A stretch of 64,000 bases of DNA from positions 1,922,001 to 1,986,000 of the forward strand of contig NZ_JAHCDN010000001.1 of assembly GCF_018413605.1 (NCBI RefSeq), written 5' to 3'. Below the pieces are notes generated by a model, which saw only the letters and a program-made list of their open reading frames with translations, was not told the origin of the DNA and did not search any database. A program made the position numbers and the translations under genes. Within the stretch, counting starts at the first letter, position 1, and the number at the start of each line of letters is the position of its first letter. Source of the stretch: Variovorax sp. PCZ-1. GTDB lineage: Bacteria; Pseudomonadota; Gammaproteobacteria; Burkholderiales; Burkholderiaceae_C. This document shows positions 46,629 to 55,571 of this stretch, piece by piece.

Positions 46629-46830
46629 TATAAAACTACTTTTGGCAAGCTGTGCAATCAAACCAGCACCCTCCTCATTTGGCGGTGCATTGTGATGGCC
46701 TGACTGCAACTAGAGCTGCAGAGACAAGCATCAAATCGTTGATGGCTGAGATTGGTCTTTGCGTTTACGATCAATAAACCCTTGGGTGGTGAGCAAGCGC
46801 CTTGAGGTGAGTTTGTTAAGAAATAAATCG

Positions 46831-47412
46831 TCATGAAACTGTTCGGGTCACGACCCATTTGTGCTTTCCAATCAGCCTCTCACGCTTAAATCCAAGACTT
46901 TCGAAAGTCGATAGCGCTCCATTAAACAGAAAGGCTGGCGACGCCTTTCTGCCTTCGATGTCTTCCGGGTACCCTTCAACTCGCCCGCCACCCAGCTCTT
47001 TGATTTGTTCAAGTGCACCCGCCAGTGCAGCAGCGGCCACGCCCTTGCCGCGATAGCCTTTGCCAGAAAAAAAGCAGGTGATGCGCCAAGCAGGCAGTTC
47101 GGGCTGGATGGCAAAGTAGGCGCGCTGGTTGTGGATTTGCGGGAGTTCTTGCGGCGATCCGAACTGACACCAGCCCACGCATTGAGCACCGTCATAGACA
47201 AGGGCAGCATGGGCGCGACCTTCCCGAACCAGACGCTCCTTGGCCTTGCGCTTGGAGGCTGCCGAGTCATCTGGGCTCTCCCCCTTGGGGTGATACCACA
47301 TGCACCAGCACCCGCCCCATACGCCGTTATTCGCTTCGACTAAGCGCGCAAAATCTGGCCAAGTGCTTGCATCAAGCGCTTTTGTTTTGTAAGTTGTCAA
47401 GAAGGGCCTCAA
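46831..47412 (-). CDS. GNAT-family N-acetyltransferase
   Basis: A 193-residue acetyltransferase. The acetyl-CoA loop GKGYRGKGVAAAALAGALEQ (about residues 114-133) is clear, and WGGCWCMWYHPKG near the N-terminus is typical of a subgroup of small-molecule acetyltransferases. The C-terminal ESLGFKRERLIGKHKWVVTR closes the fold. The acceptor substrate is unknown. It lies upstream, on the same strand, of the gap before the TetR operon. Confidence 0.87.
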   Translation of the reverse strand: MRPFLTTYKTKALDASTWPDFARLVEANNGVWGGCWCMWYHPKGESPDDSAASKRKAKERLVREGRAHAALVYDGAQCVGWCQFGSPQELPQIHNQRAYFAIQPELPAWRITCFFSGKGYRGKGVAAAALAGALEQIKELGGGRVEGYPEDIEGRKASPAFLFNGALSTFESLGFKRERLIGKHKWVVTRTVS

Positions 47413-47474
47413 TGATCATGGCTGACTGCAAAACTCACAGACCGTCCATTTTGCACCCGGCCCTATCAAGCACA

Positions 47475-47834
47475 TCAAGGGCATACGGCTTCCACATTAT
47501 TGCCATCGGGATCGAGCAAATAAGCTGCATAGTAGGTCGGGCTGTAGTCTAGTCGCAGCCCTGGCGCGCCGTTGTCACGAGCGCCGGCTTTCAGACCCGC
47601 CTTGTAAAAAGCATCGACTTGCTCATGGCTGGATGCGCGAAATGCGATATGGCAGCCATTGGCCTTGGCTGTGGATGAGGGATAGAGCCAAAACGCTGGC
47701 GCATCGGGCGGCCCGAAGCCTGCTTGGCTTGCATCTTGATAACCCGGCACATGGCCGAGAGTGGCTAGGAGAGCTTTGTAGAACTGCTGGCTCGATGCGA
47801 AATCTTTGACGCGGATGCCGATGTGGTCGTACAT
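47475..47834 (-). CDS. VOC-family protein (3), overlapping the AraC gene
   Basis: A 119-residue glyoxalase/dioxygenase-fold protein (MYDHIGIRVKDFASSQQFYK, AYLLDPDGNNVEAVCP). The closing DPDGNNVE holds the usual metal-ligand Glu. Its ATG at 47832-47834 lies inside the 3' end of the AraC regulator gene (70-bp overlap, other frame), with an AGGAAA ribosome-binding site within that gene. This suggests co-transcription and translational coupling with the regulator. Substrate unknown. Confidence 0.87.
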   Translation of the reverse strand: MYDHIGIRVKDFASSQQFYKALLATLGHVPGYQDASQAGFGPPDAPAFWLYPSSTAKANGCHIAFRASSHEQVDAFYKAGLKAGARDNGAPGLRLDYSPTYYAAYLLDPDGNNVEAVCP

Positions 47835-48718
47835 GATGGTTTCCTGCTGAATGAGTTGATCAAGCGGGCATCATCGAGCATCGCTGAAATGCGGTCTTGG
47901 AAAATCTTGCGGTCTGCAGGGCGCAGCCTGCGAAACGCTTGGGGCGAAATACCTGCAGCGCGGCCAAAGGTGCGCACGAAATTGCTCAGGTCTGCAAAGC
48001 CAACATCGAGCGCAATATGAGTCACGGTTTGCTCATCTTGCGCAAGCAGCCGCGCGGCACGCGCCAGCCTTGATCGCACCAAATATTGATGCGGTGTCAC
48101 GCCAATGACGCGTGAAAACATGCGCAGAAAATGAAAAGCACTCAGCCCCACCTGTCGCGCCACATGCTTCAGCGCAAGGTTTTCATGAGAGTGGGTGTGA
48201 ATCCACATCGCAGCCTCCACGGCGCGTTTGCGCTCCTGGGATGTGGTGATTGAAGCATTGGATTTTCGGGGCGATGCCACCTGCGCCATGCGCGCAGCAA
48301 GCCATATTCCCGCCTCATCCAAACCGATATCGCTGCGCCCATCGGCCGCCGCCTGAGCCAACTCGCCCAACACCATCAACTCCGGCAGGGGTGGCAGGCT
48401 GCCCGTCTGCCACAGCCTGCGATCATTCTCAATCAGATCCACAAAACCGGGAGATAGATGGAAGGCAAGGCACTCATCTCCACATACATGGTGATCATGC
48501 GTGCACATGAACTCATCTTGCGGATAGCCCAGCAAAACCGATCCTGCGACCAGCTCATGCGATACGCCGCGTGAGTTGTAGCCAAAACTACCTTTGCGCA
48601 CATACGAGATGGAGTAGCCCGAATGCATCTCGGTAAATGGCTTTTGCCCAGGGCTTGCACTGCAGCGGTAATCCACCACCCGCATAACGTCGGATCGAAG
48701 CAGTGTTTTCGTTAGCAC
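47765..48718 (-). CDS. AraC-family transcriptional regulator with overlapping tail
   Basis: A 317-residue regulator with an N-terminal cupin-like sensor part (YSISYVRKGSFGYNSRG, SVLLGYPQDEFMCTHDHH) and C-terminal tandem HTHs at about residues 165-265 (LALKHVARQVGLSAFHFLRM, IALDVGFADLSNFVRTFGR, GISPQAFRR). The last 30 residues (from about 287, INSFSRKPSC onward, Ser/Thr-rich) are read from the antiparallel-independent frame of the VOC gene, making an unusually long overlap. That tail has no family counterpart that I know, so the original stop may have been lost. Ligand unknown. Confidence 0.88.
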   Translation of the reverse strand: MLTKTLLRSDVMRVVDYRCSASPGQKPFTEMHSGYSISYVRKGSFGYNSRGVSHELVAGSVLLGYPQDEFMCTHDHHVCGDECLAFHLSPGFVDLIENDRRLWQTGSLPPLPELMVLGELAQAAADGRSDIGLDEAGIWLAARMAQVASPRKSNASITTSQERKRAVEAAMWIHTHSHENLALKHVARQVGLSAFHFLRMFSRVIGVTPHQYLVRSRLARAARLLAQDEQTVTHIALDVGFADLSNFVRTFGRAAGISPQAFRRLRPADRKIFQDRISAMLDDARLINSFSRKPSCTTTSASASKISHRASSSTKLS

Positions 48719-48735
48719 AGTAAAAGGAGCTTAGC

Positions 48736-49314
48736 TTATTTCGAGACTGTGTCGGTATCGAACAAATTTTGCTGCGCAACCGCCCCCGCTACACATTGAG
48801 CACCTTCAATTTGCAGCAAGCGGATCTTGCTGGCCACACCGCCACTGGCTGAGAAGCCACCGAAATGCTTTCCGGCGGCCAGTACGCGATGGCACGGCAC
48901 CACGGGAGCAAATGGGTTGCGCCCCAGCGCCTGCCCCACCGCCCGAGCAGCGCCTGGCTCGCCCAATTGGCTGGCGATTTGGCCATAGGTCAGGGTTTGG
49001 CCAGGAGGAATGGCACGGGTGATTCGGTAAACCTTTTGGTGGAATGCTGGCACCCCAGACATGTCCAGCGCAATGTCTTGCAGATTGTCATGCTGACCGC
49101 TGAGCAAAGCCGTGATGCGAACGATGGCCTCATGCACGTGCACAGGTGGCGGTGCCTCGTTAGATTGCGGGAATAGTCTCATCAAGCGAGCGCGGGTCTT
49201 TTCCACGCCGTTTGTTTCCGGAAGCTGAACACACAAGATGCCCTTCCAACCCCAAGCGATGCCGCAAAAACCCATCGAAGTGTCAAAGAGCGAGAATTCG
49301 ATGGGGCGGGTCAT
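48736..49314 (-). CDS. ogt: Methylated-DNA--protein-cysteine methyltransferase
   Basis: A 192-residue suicide repair protein that removes the methyl group from O6-methylguanine. The active-site motif PCHRVLA gives Cys141, and IPPGQTLTYGQIASQLGEPG and ARAVGQALGRNPF are the helix-turn-helix and arginine-finger regions. A C-terminal extension of about 20 residues is present. It lies between the AraC gene and mutM, so two DNA base-damage repair genes are adjacent on the same strand. Confidence 0.94.
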   Translation of the reverse strand: MTRPIEFSLFDTSMGFCGIAWGWKGILCVQLPETNGVEKTRARLMRLFPQSNEAPPPVHVHEAIVRITALLSGQHDNLQDIALDMSGVPAFHQKVYRITRAIPPGQTLTYGQIASQLGEPGAARAVGQALGRNPFAPVVPCHRVLAAGKHFGGFSASGGVASKIRLLQIEGAQCVAGAVAQQNLFDTDTVSK

Positions 49315-49335
49315 CTGTGGCGAGCTTTCACAAAG

Positions 49336-50184
49336 CTACTTCTGGCAGTTTGAGCAATAAAACGTGCTTCTCTGCCCCTGACGGATCATTTTGATGGGCT
49401 GGGCGCACACGCGGCATGGCTCGCCCTCACGGCCATACACATTCGCTTCCAGCTGAAAATAGCCGCCCTCACCCGTGGCGCTGGAGAAATCGCGCAAGGT
49501 GCTGCCACCTTTTGTCAAAGCGGCTTGCAGCACTTGCCTCACCGCATGATGAAGCTTGTATGCACGCGGCTTGCTCAATTGAGCCGCAGACAATGTAGGC
49601 CGAATGCCCGCAAGAAAAAGTGCTTCTGAGGCATAGATGTTGCCCACACCCACCACGATATCGCCCGCCAGCAGCACTTGCTTGATTGGCGCGCTGCGCT
49701 GCTTACATGCAGCATGAAAAGGCTGAGGCAAAAAATCATCCGTCAGAGGCTCCACACCCAAGCCGCCCAGCAGCTTGCGTGGCCACGCATCGGCTTCTGA
49801 ATACGCAAAGATCACCGCCCCGAAGCGGCGCGGGTCGTTCAAGCGCAGTTCGCCCTGTGAAGTGAGCAAGCTGAAATGATCATGCTTGCCCGCCGCAGGC
49901 AAACGAGGCGAAAACAGCAGTGAGCCCGACATGCCCAGATGAATGATCAGCAAGCCCGGCTTGGCGTTTTTCAAAGTATCGATCAGCAAATACTTGCCCC
50001 GCCTGCGCACAGCTTGCACCACAGCGCCAGTTAAAGCATCCACAGCCTCTGGCGCCCCGCCATGCAGCCCCACGCCAAACGGCCAGCGCAGGGGCTTACC
50101 CACATGCGCATCCAGCACACGCGCGCCTGCGATCCGGCTCGCAAATGAAAGGCGCGTGACTTCAACTTCTGGTAATTCAGGCAT
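49336..50184 (-). CDS. mutM: Formamidopyrimidine-DNA glycosylase
   Basis: A 282-residue bifunctional glycosylase/AP lyase that excises 8-oxoguanine. The N-terminal [14 protein letters not shown] has the catalytic Pro1/Glu2 pair. The H2TH region contains [12 protein letters not shown], and the C-terminal zinc finger is CRVCAQPIK...FYCSNCQK with four Cys. Length is normal. It is divergent from a TPR gene that precedes lolB; the mutM-TPR-lolB-ispE order is common in Burkholderiales. The gap to the TPR start is 48 bp. Confidence 0.97.
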   Translation of the reverse strand: MPELPEVEVTRLSFASRIAGARVLDAHVGKPLRWPFGVGLHGGAPEAVDALTGAVVQAVRRRGKYLLIDTLKNAKPGLLIIHLGMSGSLLFSPRLPAAGKHDHFSLLTSQGELRLNDPRRFGAVIFAYSEADAWPRKLLGGLGVEPLTDDFLPQPFHAACKQRSAPIKQVLLAGDIVVGVGNIYASEALFLAGIRPTLSAAQLSKPRAYKLHHAVRQVLQAALTKGGSTLRDFSSATGEGGYFQLEANVYGREGEPCRVCAQPIKMIRQGQRSTFYCSNCQK

Positions 50185-50232
50185 TTATCTCTTCATTAGG
50201 AACTAGAAACAAGCTTCGATTATCATGCCCTC

Positions 50233-52023
50233 ATGCCCTTCAACACATCATCCAAGCTGGTCTTCACAGCCCTTGCTCTTGCCCTCAGCACGCAAGCGGC
50301 CACAGCCCAGCAGCGCACGCCAGCGCGCCCGGCAGCTTCCACCCCTGCAGCAACTGAAACCATTGCCAACTCCAACATGGATGGCGAGCTGTTTTACCAG
50401 CTCCTCCTGGGCGAATTGAATGCCATCCCCGGCTTGGGCGGATCAGCGGGCAACAGCTATTCCTTCATCTTGGATGCCGCACGCCGCACGAACGACGCCT
50501 CGCTCTATCAAAGAGCCGTTGAGCTGGCCATTTCAAACCGCGCAGGCGATCCTGCGCTTGCCGCAGCCCGCGCGTGGAAAAGCGCACAACCCCAGTCTCG
50601 CGATGCAAATTTGCAAGTGCTGCAAGTGTTGCTCGCGCTCAATCGCCTGCCTGAGACGGCTGAGCCCTTGCGTACACAAATCCAGCTCACGCCAGCCGCT
50701 GAGCGCAGCAGCGCCATCTCGCAAATCCCGCGCCTGTATGCCCGCGTGACAGACAAGAAAGCCGCGGCTACATTGGTGGAGCAAGCGCTCGCAGAATTCA
50801 TCGGCAACACGGCGACAGCCTCTGCCAGCTGGACCGCGGTGGGCCGCACTCGCCTGGCCGCTGCGGATGCCACGGGCGCCATCGATGCCGCCACTCGCGC
50901 GCAAGCCGCAGACGCCAAAGCCATTGGCCCCGCCCTGCTCGCGCTCGAATTGATGGACCCCAAGCAGCCCAATGCCGAGCCCATTGTGCGCAAGTATCTT
51001 GAGAATGCAGAAGCCATCCCCGAAGTGCGCTTGGGCTATGTGCGTGCCCTGCTTGATGCGCAGCGCTCAGGCGAAGCCAGCGCCCAGGTGCAGCGCTTGA
51101 CCAAAGACAAGCCCGATATGGCCGAAGCTTGGGCACTGCAAGGCTCGCTCGAGTTGCAAGACAACAAAATAGACAACGCCGATGCATCGTTCAAGAAATA
51201 CATCGAGCTGGCTACGCCCCAGCGCAATTCGGAAGAAAAACAACGCGGCCTCACGCAAGCCTATCTCTCGCTCGCGCAAATTGCTGAGAAGCGCAAAGAT
51301 TTCTCTCTGGCCGAAAGCTGGCTTGCCAAGATAGACAGCCCGCAAGCCTTGGTGAGCACACAAAACCGTCGCGCCTCTATGCTCGCCAAACAAGGCAAGC
51401 TCGCCGAAGCGCGCGAGCTCATCCGCAAGTTGCCAGAACGCGCAGGCGCAGATGGCGCAGCAGACCGTCGCCAAAAAATTCTCTCCGAAGCCCAGCTCCT
51501 GCGCGACAACAAAGAGCATCAAGCCACCTACGACCTGCTTGCCCAAGCCGTGGAGCGCAACCCACAAGATCATGAGCTCATCTATCAGCAAGCCAGCGCT
51601 GCAGAAAAACTCAAACGCTATGGCGAGATGGAGCGCTTGATGCGCCGCGCCATCGAAGTCAAGCCTGACTACGCCTACGCCTACAACGCTCTAGGTTATT
51701 CGTTTGCAGATCGCAATGTTCGCCTGCCAGAAGCCAAAACTCTGCTGCAAAAAGCCATCGAACTCGCCCCTGGCGACCCAGCGATTACCGATAGCTTGGG
51801 CTGGGTGGAATTTCGCATGGGCAATTTGAAAGAAGCCATTGCCCTGCTCGAAAAAGCCTATAAGGCCTATCCCAATGCTGAAATCGGCGCACATTTGGCT
51901 GAAGTGCTGTGGGTCAGCGGCCAGCGTGATCGCGCCACGGCCATCTTCAAAGAATGCATGCTGCTGGACAAAGAAGACGAAGTGCTGGTTGAGACACTCA
52001 AGCGCTTGCGTGTGAGGCTTTAA
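50233..52023 (+). CDS. Exported tetratricopeptide-repeat protein
   Basis: A 596-residue protein with a signal peptide (KLVFTALALALSTQAATA, cleavage near residue 25) and a series of TPR-like helix pairs, clearest at the C-terminus (AYAYNALGYSFADRNVRLPE, AITDSLGWVEFRMGNLKEAI, AEIGAHLAEVLWVSGQRDRA). TPR proteins scaffold complexes; this one sits upstream of lolB and ispE in the usual betaproteobacterial order and may belong to envelope maintenance. Eight bases separate it from lolB. Exact role unknown. Confidence 0.88.
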   Translation: MPFNTSSKLVFTALALALSTQAATAQQRTPARPAASTPAATETIANSNMDGELFYQLLLGELNAIPGLGGSAGNSYSFILDAARRTNDASLYQRAVELAISNRAGDPALAAARAWKSAQPQSRDANLQVLQVLLALNRLPETAEPLRTQIQLTPAAERSSAISQIPRLYARVTDKKAAATLVEQALAEFIGNTATASASWTAVGRTRLAAADATGAIDAATRAQAADAKAIGPALLALELMDPKQPNAEPIVRKYLENAEAIPEVRLGYVRALLDAQRSGEASAQVQRLTKDKPDMAEAWALQGSLELQDNKIDNADASFKKYIELATPQRNSEEKQRGLTQAYLSLAQIAEKRKDFSLAESWLAKIDSPQALVSTQNRRASMLAKQGKLAEARELIRKLPERAGADGAADRRQKILSEAQLLRDNKEHQATYDLLAQAVERNPQDHELIYQQASAAEKLKRYGEMERLMRRAIEVKPDYAYAYNALGYSFADRNVRLPEAKTLLQKAIELAPGDPAITDSLGWVEFRMGNLKEAIALLEKAYKAYPNAEIGAHLAEVLWVSGQRDRATAIFKECMLLDKEDEVLVETLKRLRVRL

Positions 52024-52030
52024 TCCAGAT

Positions 52031-52567
52031 ATGAAGCGTCGTTTCTTTGCAGCAAGTGGTCTGGTATTCACTATTATTTCTATAGCTGGTTGCGCAACAA
52101 ATACGCCGGCGAATGGCCTAAAAGACTCTAAAAACACCGCAGCAACAGATTCGCAAAGCTATTCAGGTCGCTTAAGCCTGGTGATTGAACCTACTGCGAC
52201 CTCCAATGAACTGCAGCAATCGTTTTCCGGTAGTTTCGAGCTGCGCGGCAATGCCAACATCGGTGAGCTCGATCTGCTCACGCCGCTTGGTCAAATCGTG
52301 ATGCAGCTGCGCTGGCAGCCCGATAACGCCATGATCATTCGCGGTAGCCAGCGGCAACTTTTTGCCAACGCACAAGATTTGATTCAGCAAGCCACAGGAG
52401 CATCCCTTTCATTGGAGCAACTGTTTGCTTGGTTGCAGGGCAAAGATGCGCCAGTGAGCAGCGGGGAATGGCAAGTTGATCTCTCAGCCCATGCCAACGG
52501 CCGCATCATGGCGCGCCGCGCCACCCCCACGCCTGCCGTATTGCGCATCGCGCTGGAGAAGCCATGA
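52031..52567 (+). CDS. lolB: Outer-membrane lipoprotein LolB
   Basis: A 178-residue lipoprotein that receives lipoproteins from LolA and inserts them into the outer membrane. The lipobox is I18-A19-G20-C21. The mature part has the LolB pattern QSYSGRLSLVIE, SFSGSFELRGNANIGELDLL, TPLGQIVMQLRW, LEQLFAWLQG. Residues about 12-33, covering the second half of the signal peptide and the lipobox, are encoded by a copy of the dispersed repeat. The gene follows the TPR gene by eight bases; a CCGTTCG-type repeat separates it from ispE. Confidence 0.93.
   Translation: MKRRFFAASGLVFTIISIAGCATNTPANGLKDSKNTAATDSQSYSGRLSLVIEPTATSNELQQSFSGSFELRGNANIGELDLLTPLGQIVMQLRWQPDNAMIIRGSQRQLFANAQDLIQQATGASLSLEQLFAWLQGKDAPVSSGEWQVDLSAHANGRIMARRATPTPAVLRIALEKP
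52066..52130 (+). repeat. Dispersed repeat copy 17, encoding the LolB lipobox
   Basis: TTCACTATTATTTCTATAGC, TGGTTGCGCA, ACAAATACGCCGGCGAA, TGGCCTAAAA. The order and spacing of the left hairpin, GCGCA, GCCGGCGAATGGCC and tail all match, with about half a dozen changes in the centre. Read in frame as FTIISIAGCATNTPANGLK. Confidence 0.77.
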
Positions 52568-52601
52568 TGCATTTGCAAATAAGGTTTGCTTTTACAAAAA
52601 C

Positions 52602-52661
52602 CATTCGGGCTGAGCCAGTCGAAGCCCTTGGCAGCCCTTGGACAAGCTCAGGGCGAACGGA
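52602..52661. repeat. CCGTTCG/CGAACGG palindromic repeat, copy D
   Basis: ACCATTCGGGCTGAGCCAG, TCGAAGCCCTTGGCAGCCC, TTGGACAAGCTCAGGGCG, AACGG: an imperfect palindrome in the lolB-ispE gap, same family as copy C. It could form a hairpin in the lolB-ispE mRNA. Confidence 0.87.
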
Positions 52662-52679
52662 AATAAAGATCAGTTCAAT

Positions 52680-53561
52680 ATGAAGTCTGTTTTGAAGGAG
52701 CTTCGCAACCTCCCCGCGCCCGCCAAGCTCAATCTGTTTCTCCACATCACGGGCCGTCGCGCTGATGGCTACCATTTGATCGAATCCGTTTTTCAGCTCA
52801 TCGATTGGCAGGACACGATTCACCTTGAACTGAGAGAAGACGGTCAGATTTCGCGGGAAGACCTATTGCCCAGCGCTGGTGCATCGCTTCCGCCAGATGA
52901 CCTGTGCACCCGCGCCGCTCGCGCGTTGCAAAGCGCCACTGGCTGCCAATGGGGTGCGCACATCCAGCTTGAAAAGCGCATTCCAGCGCAAGCCGGCATG
53001 GGAGGCGGCTCATCCGATGCGGCTACTTGTTTGCTTGGCCTCAATCGCTTGTGGAATCTTGGTCTGCCGCTGGCAAGATTGGAGCAAATCGGTTTGACGC
53101 TCGGTGCTGATGTGCCCTTTTTCCTGCGAGGTCGTAACGCTTGGGTGAGCGGCATTGGCGAGAAAATTGAGCCTCTGCCCGATGGCATGCTCCATCCAGA
53201 CCAGCATTTCCTCGTCATCAAACCCGAAAACGGCCTGCCCACCCCCGCCATTTTTAGTCACCCGGCTCTCAAGCGCGATACGGCTCATGCTATAATCTTG
53301 GTCTTTGCTGTAAATCCTTACGACTTCGGTTGTAACGATCTCCAGACTGTTGGCGAGCTGATCGAGCCGCAAGTGAACCAAGCACTTGCCATCCTCGAAA
53401 AGCAAGGTTTAAAACCCCGCATGACAGGCTCTGGCAGCGCGGTATTTGCGCCCTGTCCCGTTGGTTTCCAACCGGATACAAGTGTGATCCCGCCAAGCTG
53501 GCAGCAGAGAGTTTGTAAGACGCTAAGTATTCATCCTGTGATGAAGCTCTTAGAAGATTAG
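52680..53561 (+). CDS. ispE: 4-diphosphocytidyl-2-C-methyl-D-erythritol kinase
   Basis: A 293-residue GHMP kinase of the MEP isoprenoid pathway. The start at 52680 (MKSVLKELRNLPAPAKLNLF) leaves out 14 upstream in-frame residues encoded by a repeat. The GHMP ATP loop is QAGMGGGSSDAATCLLGL, and the C-terminal MTGSGSAVFAP is the substrate-binding motif. It phosphorylates CDP-ME. The region about residues 198-215 (RDTAHAIILVFAVNPYDFG) is less conserved. tRNA-Gln and prs follow in the conserved order. Confidence 0.95.
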   Translation: MKSVLKELRNLPAPAKLNLFLHITGRRADGYHLIESVFQLIDWQDTIHLELREDGQISREDLLPSAGASLPPDDLCTRAARALQSATGCQWGAHIQLEKRIPAQAGMGGGSSDAATCLLGLNRLWNLGLPLARLEQIGLTLGADVPFFLRGRNAWVSGIGEKIEPLPDGMLHPDQHFLVIKPENGLPTPAIFSHPALKRDTAHAIILVFAVNPYDFGCNDLQTVGELIEPQVNQALAILEKQGLKPRMTGSGSAVFAPCPVGFQPDTSVIPPSWQQRVCKTLSIHPVMKLLED

Positions 53562-53609
53562 CAAACACTGCACGTTTTTCGGTTGACACAGCAATGTGTT
53601 GTCCAGTGC

Positions 53610-53686
53610 AGGGGAGTCGCCAAGTTGGTTAAGGCATCGGATTTTGATTCCGACATGCGAAGGTTCGAATCCTTCTTCCCCTGCCA
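53610..53686 (+). tRNA. tRNA-Gln, anticodon TTG
   Basis: A 77-nt cloverleaf with encoded CCA. Acceptor stem AGGGGAG pairs with TTCCCCT before GCCA; D-arm GTCGCCAAGTTGGTTAAGGC; anticodon stem TCGGA/TCCGA with loop TTTTGAT (anticodon TTG at 53644-53646); T-arm with GGTTCGAATCC. It lies between ispE and prs, the usual place of tRNA-Gln in Burkholderiales. Confidence 0.97.
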
Positions 53687-53743
53687 AATTTTTCAGCTGC
53701 AAGTCACCTACAACCATTCATACGGCTCTCGCACCGCACTGAC

Positions 53744-54718
53744 ATGACCCAGCAACATCCCGACTTCATGGTTTTCACCGGCAATGCCAATCCTGTCATG
53801 GCGCAGGAAATTGCCGCGCATCTGGGCATCAAGCTCGGCGGTGCCACGGTCGGCCGTTTCTCAGATGGCGAAGTCACGGTTGAAATCACAGAAAACGTGC
53901 GTGCACGCGATGTGTTTATCGTGCAATCCACATGCGCGCCCACCAATGAAAATTTGATGGAATTGCTGATCATGGTGGATGCATTGAAGCGCGCATCGGC
54001 TGAACGCATCAGCGCCGTTATCCCGTATTTCGGCTACGCCCGCCAAGATCGCCGCCCACGCTCCAGCCGCGTGCCTATCAGCGCGAAGGTTGTGGCCAAT
54101 TTGCTGCAAACTGTGGGCGTCTCCCGCGTACTCACGATGGATTTGCATGCCGATCAGATTCAAGGCTTCTTTGATATCCCCGTGGATAACATTTATGCCT
54201 CGCCTACTCTGCTCGGCGATCTGCGTAACAAGAACTACGATGATTTGATCGTTGTTTCGCCCGATGTGGGTGGCGTGGTGCGAGCCCGTGCGCTTGCTAA
54301 GCAGCTCGGCTGCGATTTGGCGATTATTGATAAGCGTCGCCCGAAGGCCAATGTGTCCGAAGTGATGCACGTCATCGGCGAAATCGAAGGCCGCAATTGC
54401 GTGATCATGGACGACATGATCGACACCGCTGGCACCTTGGTGAAAGCAGCCGAAGTGCTCAAAGAGCGCGGCGCGAAAAAAGTCTACGCGTATTGCACTC
54501 ACCCCGTCTTCAGCGGCCCTGCGATTGATCGCATTGCCAAAGGCACAGCGCTCGATGAAGTGGTGATCACCAACACGATTCCTTTGGCTGAAGCCGCCCG
54601 CGCATGTGGCCGCATCCGCCAAGTGAGCGTTGCCCCATTATTTGCAGAGACGATTCAGCGCATTGCGCATGGTGAGTCGGTGATGAGTTTGTTCTCGGAT
54701 CAGAGCGATCTGTTCTGA
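53744..54718 (+). CDS. prs: Ribose-phosphate pyrophosphokinase (PRPP synthetase)
   Basis: A 324-residue class I PRPP synthetase that makes PRPP from ribose 5-phosphate and ATP for purine, pyrimidine, His and Trp synthesis. Motifs include [20 protein letters not shown], the flexible loop region [30 protein letters not shown] and the PRPP loop [13 protein letters not shown]. Length is normal. It lies 57 bp after tRNA-Gln and 121 bp before rplY, in conserved order. Its product feeds hisZ/HisG, purA and the phosphoribosyltransferase seen at the left end of the window. Confidence 0.97.
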   Translation: MTQQHPDFMVFTGNANPVMAQEIAAHLGIKLGGATVGRFSDGEVTVEITENVRARDVFIVQSTCAPTNENLMELLIMVDALKRASAERISAVIPYFGYARQDRRPRSSRVPISAKVVANLLQTVGVSRVLTMDLHADQIQGFFDIPVDNIYASPTLLGDLRNKNYDDLIVVSPDVGGVVRARALAKQLGCDLAIIDKRRPKANVSEVMHVIGEIEGRNCVIMDDMIDTAGTLVKAAEVLKERGAKKVYAYCTHPVFSGPAIDRIAKGTALDEVVITNTIPLAEAARACGRIRQVSVAPLFAETIQRIAHGESVMSLFSDQSDLF

Positions 54719-54839
54719 TTTCGGAAGAAAAGGTGGCAACAGCCTCAAAGTTGCAAAGCCCTGCTCTATGCATTGTGTGTAGAGCAGTTGTTAAATCCGA
54801 AGTGAGCTGGTCGCGGCACACTTCTTTTGGAGAGTTATT

Positions 54840-55517
54840 ATGAAATTTGTCGCTTTTGAGCGCGCTAAGCAGGGCACGGGTGCGAGCCGCCGTCTCCGCA
54901 TCACAGGCAAAGTGCCTGGTATCGTCTATGGTGGCACCACTGCCCCCGCGCTGATCGAACTCGATCACAACGCACTGTGGTTTGCCCTGAAAAAAGAAGC
55001 TTTCCACGCCACGATCTTGGACATGGAATTGGCTGGCAAAGAGTCCAAAGTGCTGCTGCGCGATGTGCAGTATCACCCCTACAAGCCGCAAGTCACCCAC
55101 GTTGACTTCCAGCGCGTCGATGCCAACACCAAGCTCACCATGAAAGTGCCTCTGCACTTCTCCGGCGAAGCCGAATCTCAAGCCGTCAAGCTCGATGCTT
55201 GCTTGGTCAACCACATCGTCAACGAAGTTGAAGTGTCTTGCTTGCCTGCTGATCTGCCTGAGTTCATCGCTGTGGATTTGTCTGGCCTCAAGAAAGGCTC
55301 CAGCCTGCACGTGAACGATCTTACTTTGCCAAAAGGCGTGAAGGTTGTGACACACGGCAAGGTCAACCCAGTGATCGTGTCCGTTGTGGCCATCGCCGCA
55401 GAAGAAGAAGCGCCAGCCGCTGCCGCTCCTGCTGCTGATGCAAAAGCCCCAGCCGGTAAAGATGCCAAGGCTGCTCCTGCCAAGGATGCTAAGGCAGCTG
55501 CACCCGCTAAGAAGTAA
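54840..55517 (+). CDS. rplY: 50S ribosomal protein L25 / general stress protein Ctc
   Basis: A 225-residue CTC-type L25 that binds 5S rRNA. The N-terminal L25 domain ([30 protein letters not shown]) is followed by the TL5 C-terminal domain ([39 protein letters not shown]) and an Ala/Lys/Pro-rich tail (repeated [10 protein letters not shown] units). The preceding ribosome-binding site is TTGGAGAG. A strong terminator follows. The usual downstream pth gene is not here; the locus switches to convergent map. Confidence 0.95.
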   Translation: MKFVAFERAKQGTGASRRLRITGKVPGIVYGGTTAPALIELDHNALWFALKKEAFHATILDMELAGKESKVLLRDVQYHPYKPQVTHVDFQRVDANTKLTMKVPLHFSGEAESQAVKLDACLVNHIVNEVEVSCLPADLPEFIAVDLSGLKKGSSLHVNDLTLPKGVKVVTHGKVNPVIVSVVAIAAEEEAPAAAAPAADAKAPAGKDAKAAPAKDAKAAAPAKK

Positions 55518-55533
55518 GCCCTCTTACTTCCAA

Positions 55534-55561
55534 GAAAAAACCCGGTTCGCCGGGTTTTTTT
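55534..55561 (+). terminator. Rho-independent terminator after rplY
   Basis: CCCGG-TTCG-CCGGG at 55541-55554 with a stable UUCG-type tetraloop, preceded by AAAAAA and followed by TTTTTTT. It ends the prs-rplY transcript. Confidence 0.93.
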
Positions 55562-55571
55562 ACGTCTTTTT

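Larger units (their letters stand above)
46476..46830. other. Gap upstream of the TetR-DUF1428 operon
   Basis: A 355-bp spacer between the TetR-DUF1428 gene and the GNAT gene (both minus strand). It contains two operator-like palindromes (46492-46539), repeat copy 16 and about 200 bp of anonymous sequence. No coding region is convincing; the short frame at 46658-46858 lacks family features. Confidence 0.6.

Noticed and set aside
46636-46662. Minus-strand tail FDCTACQK-stop, like the end of the mutM zinc finger (FYCSNCQK)
   Set aside because: Only eight codons match and an in-frame stop lies just upstream; it could be a relic of a mutM-like 3' end, but the evidence is too short.
53291-53296. 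TATAAT inside ispE as a promoter for tRNA-Gln
   Set aside because: It is over 300 bp from the tRNA, has no good -35 element, and lies in a coding region.
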